DNA of 64,000 bases from JBCDJG01 sp038748065. Lineage in GTDB: Bacteria > Pseudomonadota > Gammaproteobacteria > Pseudomonadales > Halieaceae. The translations under genes and the position numbers were made by a program. Of this stretch, positions 27,446-34,508 are shown one piece after another; position 1 is the first letter of the stretch, and each line of letters opens with the position of its first letter. The notes below the pieces were generated by a model, which made no database searches, had not been told where the DNA came from, and was given only the letters and a program-made list of their open reading frames with translations. The stretch spans positions 19,808 to 83,807 of the forward strand of contig JBCDJG010000019.1 of assembly GCA_038748065.1 (NCBI GenBank), in the 5' to 3' direction.

Positions 27446-30109
27446 TTAAAAGCTCCAGCTCGCTCGAATGCCCCAGGTACGCGGTCTCGCGGGCGCGGCC
27501 TGCAGACCCCCCTGGAAAATGTTGTTAAGGATGTACTCATCGAGGAGATTATTGCCGTACAGCGCGACATCCCATTTTCTCGATACAAATCCGATGCGAG
27601 TGCCGACCAGCGTATAGGAGGGCCGGGTAAATTCCGGCGTTTGGGCGAAGTCCTGGAACATCTCACTGCGGTAGCTGACATCGGCTCTGACGTAGCCGTT
27701 CACTGCGCCATTGATAGGAAAGCGATACTCGGCACCCGCCGCCGCGGTCCACTCGGGGACTTCGGGGAGGGGCGCTCCGGCTTCCTGTTCAGGCAGGTTG
27801 AACTCGCTGTCGCCGGATTCCGAGTCGATGTAGCTGAAGGCGAAGCTCAAGGTTAAGGCATCCGTTGGATTGGCTGTCACGTCCACTTCGAGGCCCCTGA
27901 TTTCTGCCGCGCCGGCATTGACGACGTAGCCCGAGCCGCAGTCGAGCTCGATGCCCTGCTGGATATCGTCCCAGTCAATGTAATAAGCGGACATGTTGAC
28001 CGTCAGTCTGCGATCGAAAAACTGGGTCTTGGCGCCGAGCTCATAACTCCACAGACTGTCGCCGTCTACGAAGTCCGTTTCAGACGGATTAATCCCCAGC
28101 TCGATAAGGTCAGCGACACAGGGCCCGGAGGTAATGGGCGTTAAATCGCGGCCGATGCGGAAGCCCTTTGCCGCCGAACCGTAGACCATCAGATCGTCGT
28201 CGGGGTACCAGGCCAGGTGGTAGCGGGGCGTGAATTCGGTATCGTGATCTTTATCCCGCTGCAGCGAGGCCGAACCAACTAGCACGCCACTGGCCACTGC
28301 GTCGGTACTGGTTTGGGTATCGGTCCAACGGACGCCGATGGAGGCTTCGAGGTTGTCCAGAATGCGATAGGTCAGCTCACCGAAGACCGCAAGTTGCTCG
28401 TTTTCCTCGCTGGTGACCTCATCGAAGGCGAAATCTTGGGCGTCAGGGGGGAAAAGGCCAATTTCCTTGGTGAAGGCCACCAGGCTGCGGGCAAGTATCT
28501 GCTGCACCTCGCCTCCTTTCTGGTCCTGGAAGAAGGCGCCGGCCGACCAGCTGAGACGGCTGTCTGAATCTGATTGCAGACGTAATTCCTGCACAAAGAG
28601 TTCGTTGGGGTTGATACGCAGGCTGTTGAGGTCGCCATCGGTATTGGCGATCACTACCTCCACGGGAATGCCCAGAGCGTTAGCAAACTGAACGCCGAAG
28701 TAATCCTCTGATTGCACCTCTCTGTCGAGGTAGGTGGTGGAGGAAATGAGCCGGGCCCAGGACAGATCATACTCAAGGAGCAAATTGTAGTATTCGTCGC
28801 GAGATTCCTGCGGTGCGTCTTCGAAACGCGCTTGGAGAAAATCACCGAGATCGAGATCGGTAATCGCGGCGCTGCTTTGCTCGACCTTCTGATAGTGAAA
28901 GGTCGGCGTGATAGCCAGGCGCTCGGTGGGCGTCCACAGGAGTGAGACCCTGGCGCCCGCGGTATTGGTTTCGTTGATGTCTTCTTCCATTTTCACCGGG
29001 TCACCGAGTGGCAGTACCTGGCGGTCGATGTAACCGCCGTCACGTCGCCCGGTCGCAACAAAGCGTGCGGCCAGTGATGAACTGATCGGAACATTGCCCA
29101 TCGCACTGACGCCATAGGTGGCGCTACCGCCTTCGGTATGGGCGAGTTCCGAGGTGACCCTCGCGTCCCAGCCCTCCGGATCGGGTTTGTTGGTGATATA
29201 GCGAATGGCGCCGCCCATCGAGCTGGCACCGAACAGCGTGCCCTGGGGGCCGCGCAGTACTTCGACCCGCTCGATATCGAAGACAATGGGCTGGATAGAT
29301 GCATTGCGTGCGAAGGGCGACACGACCGGTGTTTCGTCCATATAAACGGCCACCGTGGACGGGGATGCCAGGCCTGCGGCGCCCTGGGAAGCGGGGCCAA
29401 CCCCGCGCAGGCTCATAGTCTGGAAGGTGGGCCCACCCGCGTCGCTGAAGCCCAGGGCGGGAACCTTCTCGGCGAAATCCAGGAAAGTATTCAGGCCCTG
29501 GCGATCGAGCTCAGCCTCAGACAGAGACTTGATGCTGACTGGCACATCCTGCAGATTGGCCTCGCGGCGCAATGCAGTGACCAGTACTTCTTCCCGGTAT
29601 TGCTGTTCACTGGCGGGTTCAACGATCGCTTCATCCGGCGTGACGGCGGGGGCGGCGGACTGGGGCACGGCAGCCGATTGCTGAGGTCGCTGGTCAGAAG
29701 CCGAGTCCGCGAGCGAAACGTAGATAAGGCCGCTTTCGGTGACGCCAGCCTCAAAGGCGCTGCCTCTAAGGAGCGCGTCGAGTGCCTCGCCCGCGGTGAA
29801 GCTACCTTTGACATCCTGAATGTCCGGATAGTCGGCATACTCGCTCGGGTAAAGCACCATCAGGCCGGTCTGCTGGGCAATAGTGGCGACGGCGTCACCG
29901 AGATTACTCGCTGCAACATTGAACTCGTACCGTGCGGGGGCGTCGTCGGTCGCATCGCGGGCAGCGGCTGGGAAGGTCGACACCAGGCTGACGAGAATGA
30001 AGAGCGCTACCAGGCAAAGGCCGGCGGGCCTCATGTTTGACCACAGAGCGGCGAGACTGGAGTGATCTGTGCCGTCCAGCAGCCGGATAATCGCGTCGCT
30101 GTGTTGCAT
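27446..30109 (-). CDS. TonB-dependent receptor with N-terminal STN signalling domain
   Basis: About 887 residues from the ATG at 30109; an ATG at 30034 directly before the signal sequence is the alternative. After the signal (LCLVALFILVSLVSTFPAAA) comes an STN/secretin-TonB N-terminal domain (FNVAASNLGDAVATIAQQTG through EAGVTESGLIYVSL). Next are a Pro/Ala linker, the TonB box region EEVLVTALRRE, a plug (RGPQGTLFGASSMGGAIRYI) and a barrel ending in GIRASWSF. The STN domain contacts a FecR-type protein, and both FecR and an ECF sigma gene lie directly upstream. This is therefore a cell-surface-signalling receptor that induces its own operon when its substrate binds. No Fur box was found for it. 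Confidence 0.9.
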   Translation of the reverse strand: MQHSDAIIRLLDGTDHSSLAALWSNMRPAGLCLVALFILVSLVSTFPAAARDATDDAPARYEFNVAASNLGDAVATIAQQTGLMVLYPSEYADYPDIQDVKGSFTAGEALDALLRGSAFEAGVTESGLIYVSLADSASDQRPQQSAAVPQSAAPAVTPDEAIVEPASEQQYREEVLVTALRREANLQDVPVSIKSLSEAELDRQGLNTFLDFAEKVPALGFSDAGGPTFQTMSLRGVGPASQGAAGLASPSTVAVYMDETPVVSPFARNASIQPIVFDIERVEVLRGPQGTLFGASSMGGAIRYITNKPDPEGWDARVTSELAHTEGGSATYGVSAMGNVPISSSLAARFVATGRRDGGYIDRQVLPLGDPVKMEEDINETNTAGARVSLLWTPTERLAITPTFHYQKVEQSSAAITDLDLGDFLQARFEDAPQESRDEYYNLLLEYDLSWARLISSTTYLDREVQSEDYFGVQFANALGIPVEVVIANTDGDLNSLRINPNELFVQELRLQSDSDSRLSWSAGAFFQDQKGGEVQQILARSLVAFTKEIGLFPPDAQDFAFDEVTSEENEQLAVFGELTYRILDNLEASIGVRWTDTQTSTDAVASGVLVGSASLQRDKDHDTEFTPRYHLAWYPDDDLMVYGSAAKGFRIGRDLTPITSGPCVADLIELGINPSETDFVDGDSLWSYELGAKTQFFDRRLTVNMSAYYIDWDDIQQGIELDCGSGYVVNAGAAEIRGLEVDVTANPTDALTLSFAFSYIDSESGDSEFNLPEQEAGAPLPEVPEWTAAAGAEYRFPINGAVNGYVRADVSYRSEMFQDFAQTPEFTRPSYTLVGTRIGFVSRKWDVALYGNNLLDEYILNNIFQGGLQAAPARPRTWGIRASWSF

Positions 30110-30119
30110 TATTGTTTGC

Positions 30120-31175
30120 CTACGGGGCGTCGGAGCTGTCGGAGATGAGATAGCCATCGCCCACACGCTTGACCTGTAAGCCGAAGCTGAGCTGAAGCGA
30201 TTCGAACAGTGCGTCGACCTCGCCCACGCGGAAGTAGCCTGCTACGCGGCGTTCTGCTACGTCGCGACCGCTCATGCTGATCTTGATTTCCGTATATCGA
30301 CTGACGTCGTCGATGACATCGGCCAAGCGCTCATCGGCATAGGCGAGAACGCCCTGGCGCCAGGCCAGGCTTCGTTCTAGATCGGCCATGGCGAGCGTCT
30401 CGATGGACTGCAGCTCGTTGCGAAATACAGCCTTTTGTCCGGCGATGAGTTGTTCTGTGGCGCCGCTCTTGCCCGCGAGCTCGACATCCGTGGCATCGGA
30501 TGCTGGTGACAACGCAACGACTCCTTCCTCTACGGAGACCTGCAGAGCCATATCGTCTGCTACCCGCACCGCGAACGCAGTGCCGATCGCCTGTACTACC
30601 CCTCCTGAGGTGTATACCCGGAAGGGACGATCGGGGTCTTTGGCAACGGAGAAAAAGGCCTCCCCCGCGTCCAGCCAGACGCTGCGCTCGTCATCGGAAA
30701 AAGCAAGGCGAACGCGGCTCGCAGTATTCACCTTGATACTTGAGCCGTCGCTCAGACCGGCGGAGAGCTGCTCGCCGACGCTTGTAACAAAGCTGCGTTC
30801 CTCGGCGATTTCGGCATTTTCGCGGCGCGTCAAGTAAACGCCTGCAAGCGGTGCGAGCAGGCCCGCTGCTGCAAGGCCCGCCGCAAAGCGGCGCCTATTC
30901 ATACGGGGCTTGGTGTGGCCATGATCGGCCATGGCGATACCGATGTCGTCGAGATCGCGCAGTAAAGACAATTCGCTATCGAGCCCTTGAAGCTCTTCGA
31001 ACGCAGCACGATGGGCACTGCTTTGGGCAAGCCACTGTGCAAGATTCTGCCGATCGTCCACCGAAACCGAGTCGCGCCCTAACAGGATGACCCAGGCAGC
31101 GGCCTCAGATCTGAGGCGGCTGCGGTCGGGGAAGTCCACAAGAGGTGCGCTTTTGTCTTGCTTATTGGTCGGCAT
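30120..31175 (-). CDS. FecR family anti-sigma / transmembrane signal transducer
   Basis: A 351-residue protein. The N-terminal cytoplasmic DUF4880-like segment (AAAWVILLGRDSVSVDDRQ, HRAAFEEL) binds the sigma factor. One membrane helix lies around residues 98-116 (FAAGLAAAGLLAPLAGVYL). The periplasmic FecR domain includes LSDGSSIKVNTASRVRLAF and AIGTAFAVR, and a C-terminal STN-like portion (YFRVGEVDALFESLQLSFGL) meets the receptor. It overlaps the ECF sigma gene by 14 bases and precedes the receptor by 10 bases: the standard sigma-regulator-receptor order. Confidence 0.92.
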   Translation of the reverse strand: MPTNKQDKSAPLVDFPDRSRLRSEAAAWVILLGRDSVSVDDRQNLAQWLAQSSAHRAAFEELQGLDSELSLLRDLDDIGIAMADHGHTKPRMNRRRFAAGLAAAGLLAPLAGVYLTRRENAEIAEERSFVTSVGEQLSAGLSDGSSIKVNTASRVRLAFSDDERSVWLDAGEAFFSVAKDPDRPFRVYTSGGVVQAIGTAFAVRVADDMALQVSVEEGVVALSPASDATDVELAGKSGATEQLIAGQKAVFRNELQSIETLAMADLERSLAWRQGVLAYADERLADVIDDVSRYTEIKISMSGRDVAERRVAGYFRVGEVDALFESLQLSFGLQVKRVGDGYLISDSSDAP

Positions 31176-31755
31176 CTGCCTCTCGGTCTGTCGTTAATGA
31201 TGAAATGCTGCCAGCGCCAGAATCGCCGCTGGAGGTTTTGTCAGCTTGCTGATAGCCGGCGGACGCCAGAAATTCCGCGCAGCGAGTGAGACCCAGGGCG
31301 ACATGTTTTTCGACAGCGCTGACGCTGATGCCCATGCGATTGGCAATTTGTTTATAGCGCAGGCCATCGACGTGTCGCAGCAGAAAAGCCTCGCGGCACT
31401 TTTCGGGAAGGCTGGCCACTGCTCGGGTAAACAGTGCCAGCTTGCGACGACTTTCAAGCCAGTCGTCGGCCATGGCCTGGGTCTCATCGAGCAGCGTGTC
31501 GACCCCGCCTTGGTCAGAACCTGCCGGCCCGGGGCGCCTGAAACGTTCAAAGGCCAATCGCCGTGCAACCTGAAACAGATAGGCTCGAGGGTTCTCGATG
31601 CCAGTTTTGCCTCCGGCCTTCCTTTCGGCAGCAAATGCCCGTATGAAAACCTCCTGTGCGAGATCCTCGGCGGCCTCGGTATCGCTCGTATAGCCGACCA
31701 ACAGCCGTTTTAGAGCTGCCTCATTGTCGATGAATGTCTTGAAGATTTCAGACAC
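31162..31755 (-). CDS. ECF RNA polymerase sigma factor, FecI-like
   Basis: A 197-residue extracytoplasmic-function sigma factor with a GTG start. Region 2 contains YTSDTEAAEDLAQEVFIRAF and the RAYLFQVARRLAFERFRR segment. Region 4 contains LPEKCREAFLLRHVDGL with the helix-turn-helix YKQIANRMGISVSAVEKHV. It should be held by the FecR-like protein and released when the receptor binds ligand, then transcribe the downstream locus. The acidic, Ser-rich tail after region 4 is not conserved. Confidence 0.93.
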   Translation of the reverse strand: MSEIFKTFIDNEAALKRLLVGYTSDTEAAEDLAQEVFIRAFAAERKAGGKTGIENPRAYLFQVARRLAFERFRRPGPAGSDQGGVDTLLDETQAMADDWLESRRKLALFTRAVASLPEKCREAFLLRHVDGLRYKQIANRMGISVSAVEKHVALGLTRCAEFLASAGYQQADKTSSGDSGAGSISSLTTDREADADQ

Positions 31756-31969
31756 GCGCTACCGGATAGTTGCATTTGTCAGGAGAGTAGATGGATTGCG
31801 TAACAAAACCCACAGGTCCACGGATAAAAAAGCTCGACCGCATCCGAGCGAAAGTATCAGGAGATCCTGACCCTTATGAATGAAATGCCTAAAGGTAGGG
31901 CGCGCGAGCGGCTATCTGGTGCCTGTTTATCGGCGGCTGTGTTGAATGCTGGCGCCTGCAGAAAAACTG

Positions 31970-31998
31970 TTGACATATTTGCACAAATAAACAAATAT
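31970..31998 (+). promoter_or_regulatory. arsR promoter and palindromic operator
   Basis: A TTGACA -35 hexamer at 31970-31975 is overlapped by a perfect inverted repeat, ATATTTG-N10-CAAATAT (31975-31998), which ends 5 bases before the arsR start codon. An AT-rich palindrome over the promoter is the usual design of an autoregulated ArsR/SmtB operator. The -10 region lies inside the palindrome (about 31993-31999). Confidence 0.65.
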
Positions 31999-32003
31999 AG
32001 GCC

Positions 32004-32303
32004 ATGGAAACTAACGCCACACAAGAACTTGCAGACCTGCTCAAGGCATTGGGCGAATACAACCGTTTGTCCCTGGTCTACGAACTGTGCGGCTGCAAAC
32101 AGGCCCGCAATGCCATGTGCCTTTGCGAGTGTTGTAGCGTCGATGCCTCTGTGGCGTCGCGCCATCTCAAAGTGCTCACCCAGGAAGGTGTAGTGCGAAT
32201 GGAGAAAAAAGGGCGAGAGCGGATTTACTCGCTGAATCGAACGGACATTGCCCGGCAACTCAGGGCGCTGGCCGATCAAATTGAGGGCGAGCCCTCATTG
32301 TGA
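32004..32303 (+). CDS. ArsR/SmtB family metal-responsive repressor, Cys-rich
   Basis: A 99-residue winged-helix regulator. The recognition helix is SVDASVASRHLKVL and the wing RMEKKGRERIYSLN. It has six cysteines at positions 29, 31, 39, 41, 43 and 44 (ELCGC and CLCECC), just before the recognition helix where thiol-metal sensing sites of this family lie. Soft-metal or metalloid binding should release the DNA. The 10-residue insert between the two Cys groups is unusual. The ATG has a poor ribosome site very close upstream. The downstream partner is a tiny Cys-rich peptide 15 bases away. Confidence 0.9.
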   Translation: METNATQELADLLKALGEYNRLSLVYELCGCKQARNAMCLCECCSVDASVASRHLKVLTQEGVVRMEKKGRERIYSLNRTDIARQLRALADQIEGEPSL

Positions 32304-32318
32304 AACTGGAGAACCAAG

Positions 32319-32411
32319 ATGACTGACAAAAAGTGTGACTGTGCCTGTGGTGGCGGTAGCTGCTGCCGCGATAAAACCTGTGATTGCTGCCGCGACAAGT
32401 GTTGCTGCTAA
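32319..32411 (+). CDS. Metallothionein-like Cys-rich micropeptide (30 residues)
   Basis: A 30-codon frame from ATG at 32319 to TAA at 32411, with a GGAGA ribosome site at 32307-32311. Eleven of 30 residues are Cys (positions 6, 8, 10, 15, 16, 21, 23, 24, 28, 29, 30), arranged as CxCxC, CC, CxCC and a terminal CCC. The rest is mainly Lys, Asp, Arg, Gly. There are no aromatic or large hydrophobic residues. This composition is typical of metal-thiolate proteins, but the peptide is shorter than SmtA/BmtA metallothioneins and has no His. It follows the Cys-rich ArsR repressor and is followed by a strong hairpin, so it is probably the repressor's target gene. Confidence 0.8.
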   Translation: MTDKKCDCACGGGSCCRDKTCDCCRDKCCC

Positions 32412-32435
32412 GCGAGGCCTCATTACCAACTGCTT

Positions 32436-32466
32436 ATACTAAGGGCCCGCGACGGGCCCTTAGTAT
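32436..32466. terminator. Hairpin terminator between convergent genes
   Basis: A perfect 14-base stem (ATACTAAGGGCCCG with its complement) closes a 3-base loop, 24 bases after the Cys-rich peptide stop. It touches the stop codon of the minus-strand alcohol dehydrogenase. There is no clear T-tract on either side, but the position and stability favour a bidirectional transcription stop. Confidence 0.65.
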
Positions 32467-33443
32467 TAACGCGTCAGATCAATCAGCACCTTGCACTGGT
32501 GCGATGGCTTGCGCAGCGCCTCAAAGGCCTCTGGGACTTCCTCGAGCCCGACCACGTCGGTGATCATAACGCTCGCGTCCACTCGTCCCGCCACCATCAT
32601 GTCGATGGCAAACTGGAAATCTTCCTTGTCGTAGCCCACAGCCCACTGAATCCGCAGCTCCTTCATAAACGCGGTCAGTGGCATGATTTCGTCCGGGTGA
32701 TCGCAGACCCCGATACCCATGATGACGCCCCTGGGCGGCGCGCGGTCGATACAAGCCTGGAGTATACCGGGCGCTCCGACACACTCAATTTGAAGTGCTG
32801 GTGCCGCGCCGGTTAAAGCCTCGAACTGCGCGGCGACGTCACCCGCTGGATCGGTGAAGTCGTTGAAACCGAGCGCGCGCGCCATGTCGATACGAGCGGG
32901 TGCCATTTCGCTCAGCACAACGTTGCGTGCGCCGAAGAAGCGACTCCAGATCGCGCAGGCGAGTCCAATGGGTCCAGCGCCAATGATCAGCACGTCCTTC
33001 TCGGCGACGCCCTCGGCCATTTTTACCGAATGCAGGCCAACGGCGAGGGGCTCGATCAATGCGCTTTGGTTGTCGTCCAGTTTCTCCGGAATCTTTAGCA
33101 CCAGTTCATGCCCGACCTTCACATATTCTGAGTAGGCGCCGGATATCTCCCCCAGGCCTATGGTCTTCTCGCCAATGAAGGGCAGTGAGGTGACGCGGTC
33201 GCCCGGTGCAAACAGCCCCTCGGGCACCGCTGGGCCGACCTCGACGATGTCGCCAACGAACTCGTGCCCGAATACCGTATCCGGCGGCGCCATAAACGGA
33301 CCCTCGCGGGAGGCATGAATATCCGTGCCGCAAATGCCGCAGCGTCTCACCTTGACCAGCATCTCGTTATCAGCGATCTCGGGGGTCGCTAAATCTCTAA
33401 TCGCCAGCGGTTGCCCGGGCCCCTGGAATACGGCTGCTTTCAT
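32466..33443 (-). CDS. Zinc-type (MDR) alcohol/polyol dehydrogenase
   Basis: A 325-residue medium-chain dehydrogenase. Catalytic zinc ligands are C35 (RCGICGTDIH) and H60-E61 (GHEFVGDIVEVG), and the NAD-binding loop is GAGPIG (155-160). The four-cysteine structural zinc lobe found in many relatives is missing: GDRVTSLPFIGEKTIGLGEISG replaces it. The protein is short, closer to the threonine/sorbitol dehydrogenase-like branch. Substrate unknown. It is a single gene, convergent with the arsR unit and divergent from the secreted SnoaL-like gene. Confidence 0.88.
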   Translation of the reverse strand: MKAAVFQGPGQPLAIRDLATPEIADNEMLVKVRRCGICGTDIHASREGPFMAPPDTVFGHEFVGDIVEVGPAVPEGLFAPGDRVTSLPFIGEKTIGLGEISGAYSEYVKVGHELVLKIPEKLDDNQSALIEPLAVGLHSVKMAEGVAEKDVLIIGAGPIGLACAIWSRFFGARNVVLSEMAPARIDMARALGFNDFTDPAGDVAAQFEALTGAAPALQIECVGAPGILQACIDRAPPRGVIMGIGVCDHPDEIMPLTAFMKELRIQWAVGYDKEDFQFAIDMMVAGRVDASVMITDVVGLEEVPEAFEALRKPSHQCKVLIDLTR

Positions 33444-33529
33444 TGTTTTAGTCCTCCGCGTGGGGGGATCAGCCTAACAAAGTCTCCAGGCCCGTGGAAC
33501 TCGGTGCCTTATCTCCATCAGCGGCGTCA

Positions 33530-33599
33530 ATAGTAAGATTATCTCGATCTTTACTAATACCAATTTCGAATTGAACGAATTCTGGACTGACCATAGTAT
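33530..33599 (+). promoter_or_regulatory. Promoter with nested inverted repeats for the secreted SnoaL-like gene
   Basis: A sigma70-type promoter is visible as TTGAAC (33571-33576), 17 bases, TAGTAT (33594-33599). It is overlapped by AATTTCG/CGAATT (about 33562-33581). An upstream near-palindrome (AGTAAGAT ... ATCTTTACT, about 33532-33555) has a one-base bulge. These suggest regulated transcription; the regulator is unknown. Confidence 0.5.
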
Positions 33600-33663
33600 G
33601 TCCAACGGTGTTTAGGACGAGCAAAGATTAGATCGCACGAAACAACAAAGAGGAGTCGTCGAT

Positions 33664-34260
33664 ATGTCGTACCGCAAGCAAGCCACCCACTTTATCCGTC
33701 ACCACGCAGTTGCAGGCACATTGGGTGCTCTGGCGCTGGTTGTCGCAGGTTCAGCGAACGCTGGATCATTCTCAGATCACGTCAATAAGCTGCCGTCCGG
33801 TCCGGAAATTACGCAGGCCGATATTGAATCTGCTCAAACTGGCTGGGGCAACGCCGTGGTTGCCATTGGCAAGGCTGGCGACGACGCCCATGCGATGGCG
33901 AAGGAAGCCGCTGTATCTGCCTACGCCTTCGAACTTGGACCTATTCAGTTCAAGCCCACGCTCGCGTCCCAGGAGCCCTTCCGCCCTGACCTTGAAGGCA
34001 CGCTGAGCTATTTTGTCTCTGGCAACGATGCCTACCCTGAAGACAAGGGCTTTGCACTGCGCCCCTGGTCCAATGTGCGCTTCGACAACCACCACGTCTA
34101 CATGCACGACAACCTCGCTATTGCCATGGGTCACTACTACTTCACCGGCCCTGATGGCACGGAAACCAAAGTTGAGTACACCAAAGGCTACGTCAAGACC
34201 GAAGACGGCCGCGTGCTGATCTTCCTGCAGGATTCTTCTCTGCCTTATTCTCCTTCCTGA
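33664..34260 (+). CDS. Secreted SnoaL-like (NTF2-fold) protein
   Basis: A 198-residue protein with a clear signal peptide (AVAGTLGALALVVAGSANA, cleaved near residue 33). The mature part looks like an NTF2/SnoaL-like small domain (AKEAAVSAYAF, VRFDNHHVYMHDNLAIAMGHYYFTG, VEYTKGYVKTEDGRVLIFLQDSSLPY). The two paired His residues in the middle are notable. Exported members of this fold have no agreed function. It has its own promoter, a strong AGGAG ribosome site 8 bases before ATG, and its own terminator, so it is a monocistronic and probably well-expressed gene. Confidence 0.7.
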   Translation: MSYRKQATHFIRHHAVAGTLGALALVVAGSANAGSFSDHVNKLPSGPEITQADIESAQTGWGNAVVAIGKAGDDAHAMAKEAAVSAYAFELGPIQFKPTLASQEPFRPDLEGTLSYFVSGNDAYPEDKGFALRPWSNVRFDNHHVYMHDNLAIAMGHYYFTGPDGTETKVEYTKGYVKTEDGRVLIFLQDSSLPYSPS

Positions 34261-34281
34261 ACTAGTCCATAGTTCTCCCTG

Positions 34282-34314
34282 GGTGGGCCGCCGAAAGGCG
34301 TGCCCACTTTTTTT
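34282..34314 (+). terminator. Intrinsic terminator after the SnoaL-like gene
   Basis: GTGGGC-CGCC-GAAA-GGCG-T-GCCCAC forms a GC-rich stem with a GNRA-type loop and one bulge, followed directly by a run of seven T. This is a textbook rho-independent terminator on the plus strand. Confidence 0.9.
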
Positions 34315-34385
34315 GTCCGGCTGAAAGCAAAAGCCCTCGCTCCCGACTCAACCGACTTCTGCAAACCTGGCAAGCGACTGGGTCT

Positions 34386-34411
34386 GGCAAGGCACATTAA
34401 CTTGCCTTGCC
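34386..34411. promoter_or_regulatory. 9-base perfect inverted repeat upstream of the Fur box
   Basis: GGCAAGGCA-N8-TGCCTTGCC lies about 27 bases upstream of the Fur-box-like site of the siderophore receptor gene. It may be an operator for a second regulator or a hairpin. No T-tract follows, so a terminator role is less likely. Confidence 0.45.
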
Positions 34412-34437
34412 GCTAAGACAAGTAGCTGCCATAATCA

Positions 34438-34467
34438 AATGAGAATCGTTATCATTACTACTATAAT
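34438..34467 (+). promoter_or_regulatory. Fur box and -10 element of the siderophore receptor gene
   Basis: AATGAGAATCGTTATCATT (34438-34456) closely follows the 19-base Fur consensus with its NATA/WTC-type half-sites. TATAAT at 34462-34467 supplies the -10 element, so bound Fur would cover the -35 region and block transcription when iron is sufficient. Confidence 0.85.
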
Positions 34468-34508
34468 TTGTGTTGGTGCTTGCGCGCCTTCCTTAAAGGA
34501 TCTCCCCC

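Noticed and set aside
31756..31969. Possible Fur box before the ECF sigma gene
   Set aside because: No stretch resembling GATAATGATAATCATTATC was found; only a weak GCTCG/CGAGC pairing.
31857..32279. Minus-strand open frame of 140 codons over arsR
   Set aside because: It is antisense to arsR and its promoter, and its product has no recognisable features; the ArsR protein is unmistakable on the other strand.
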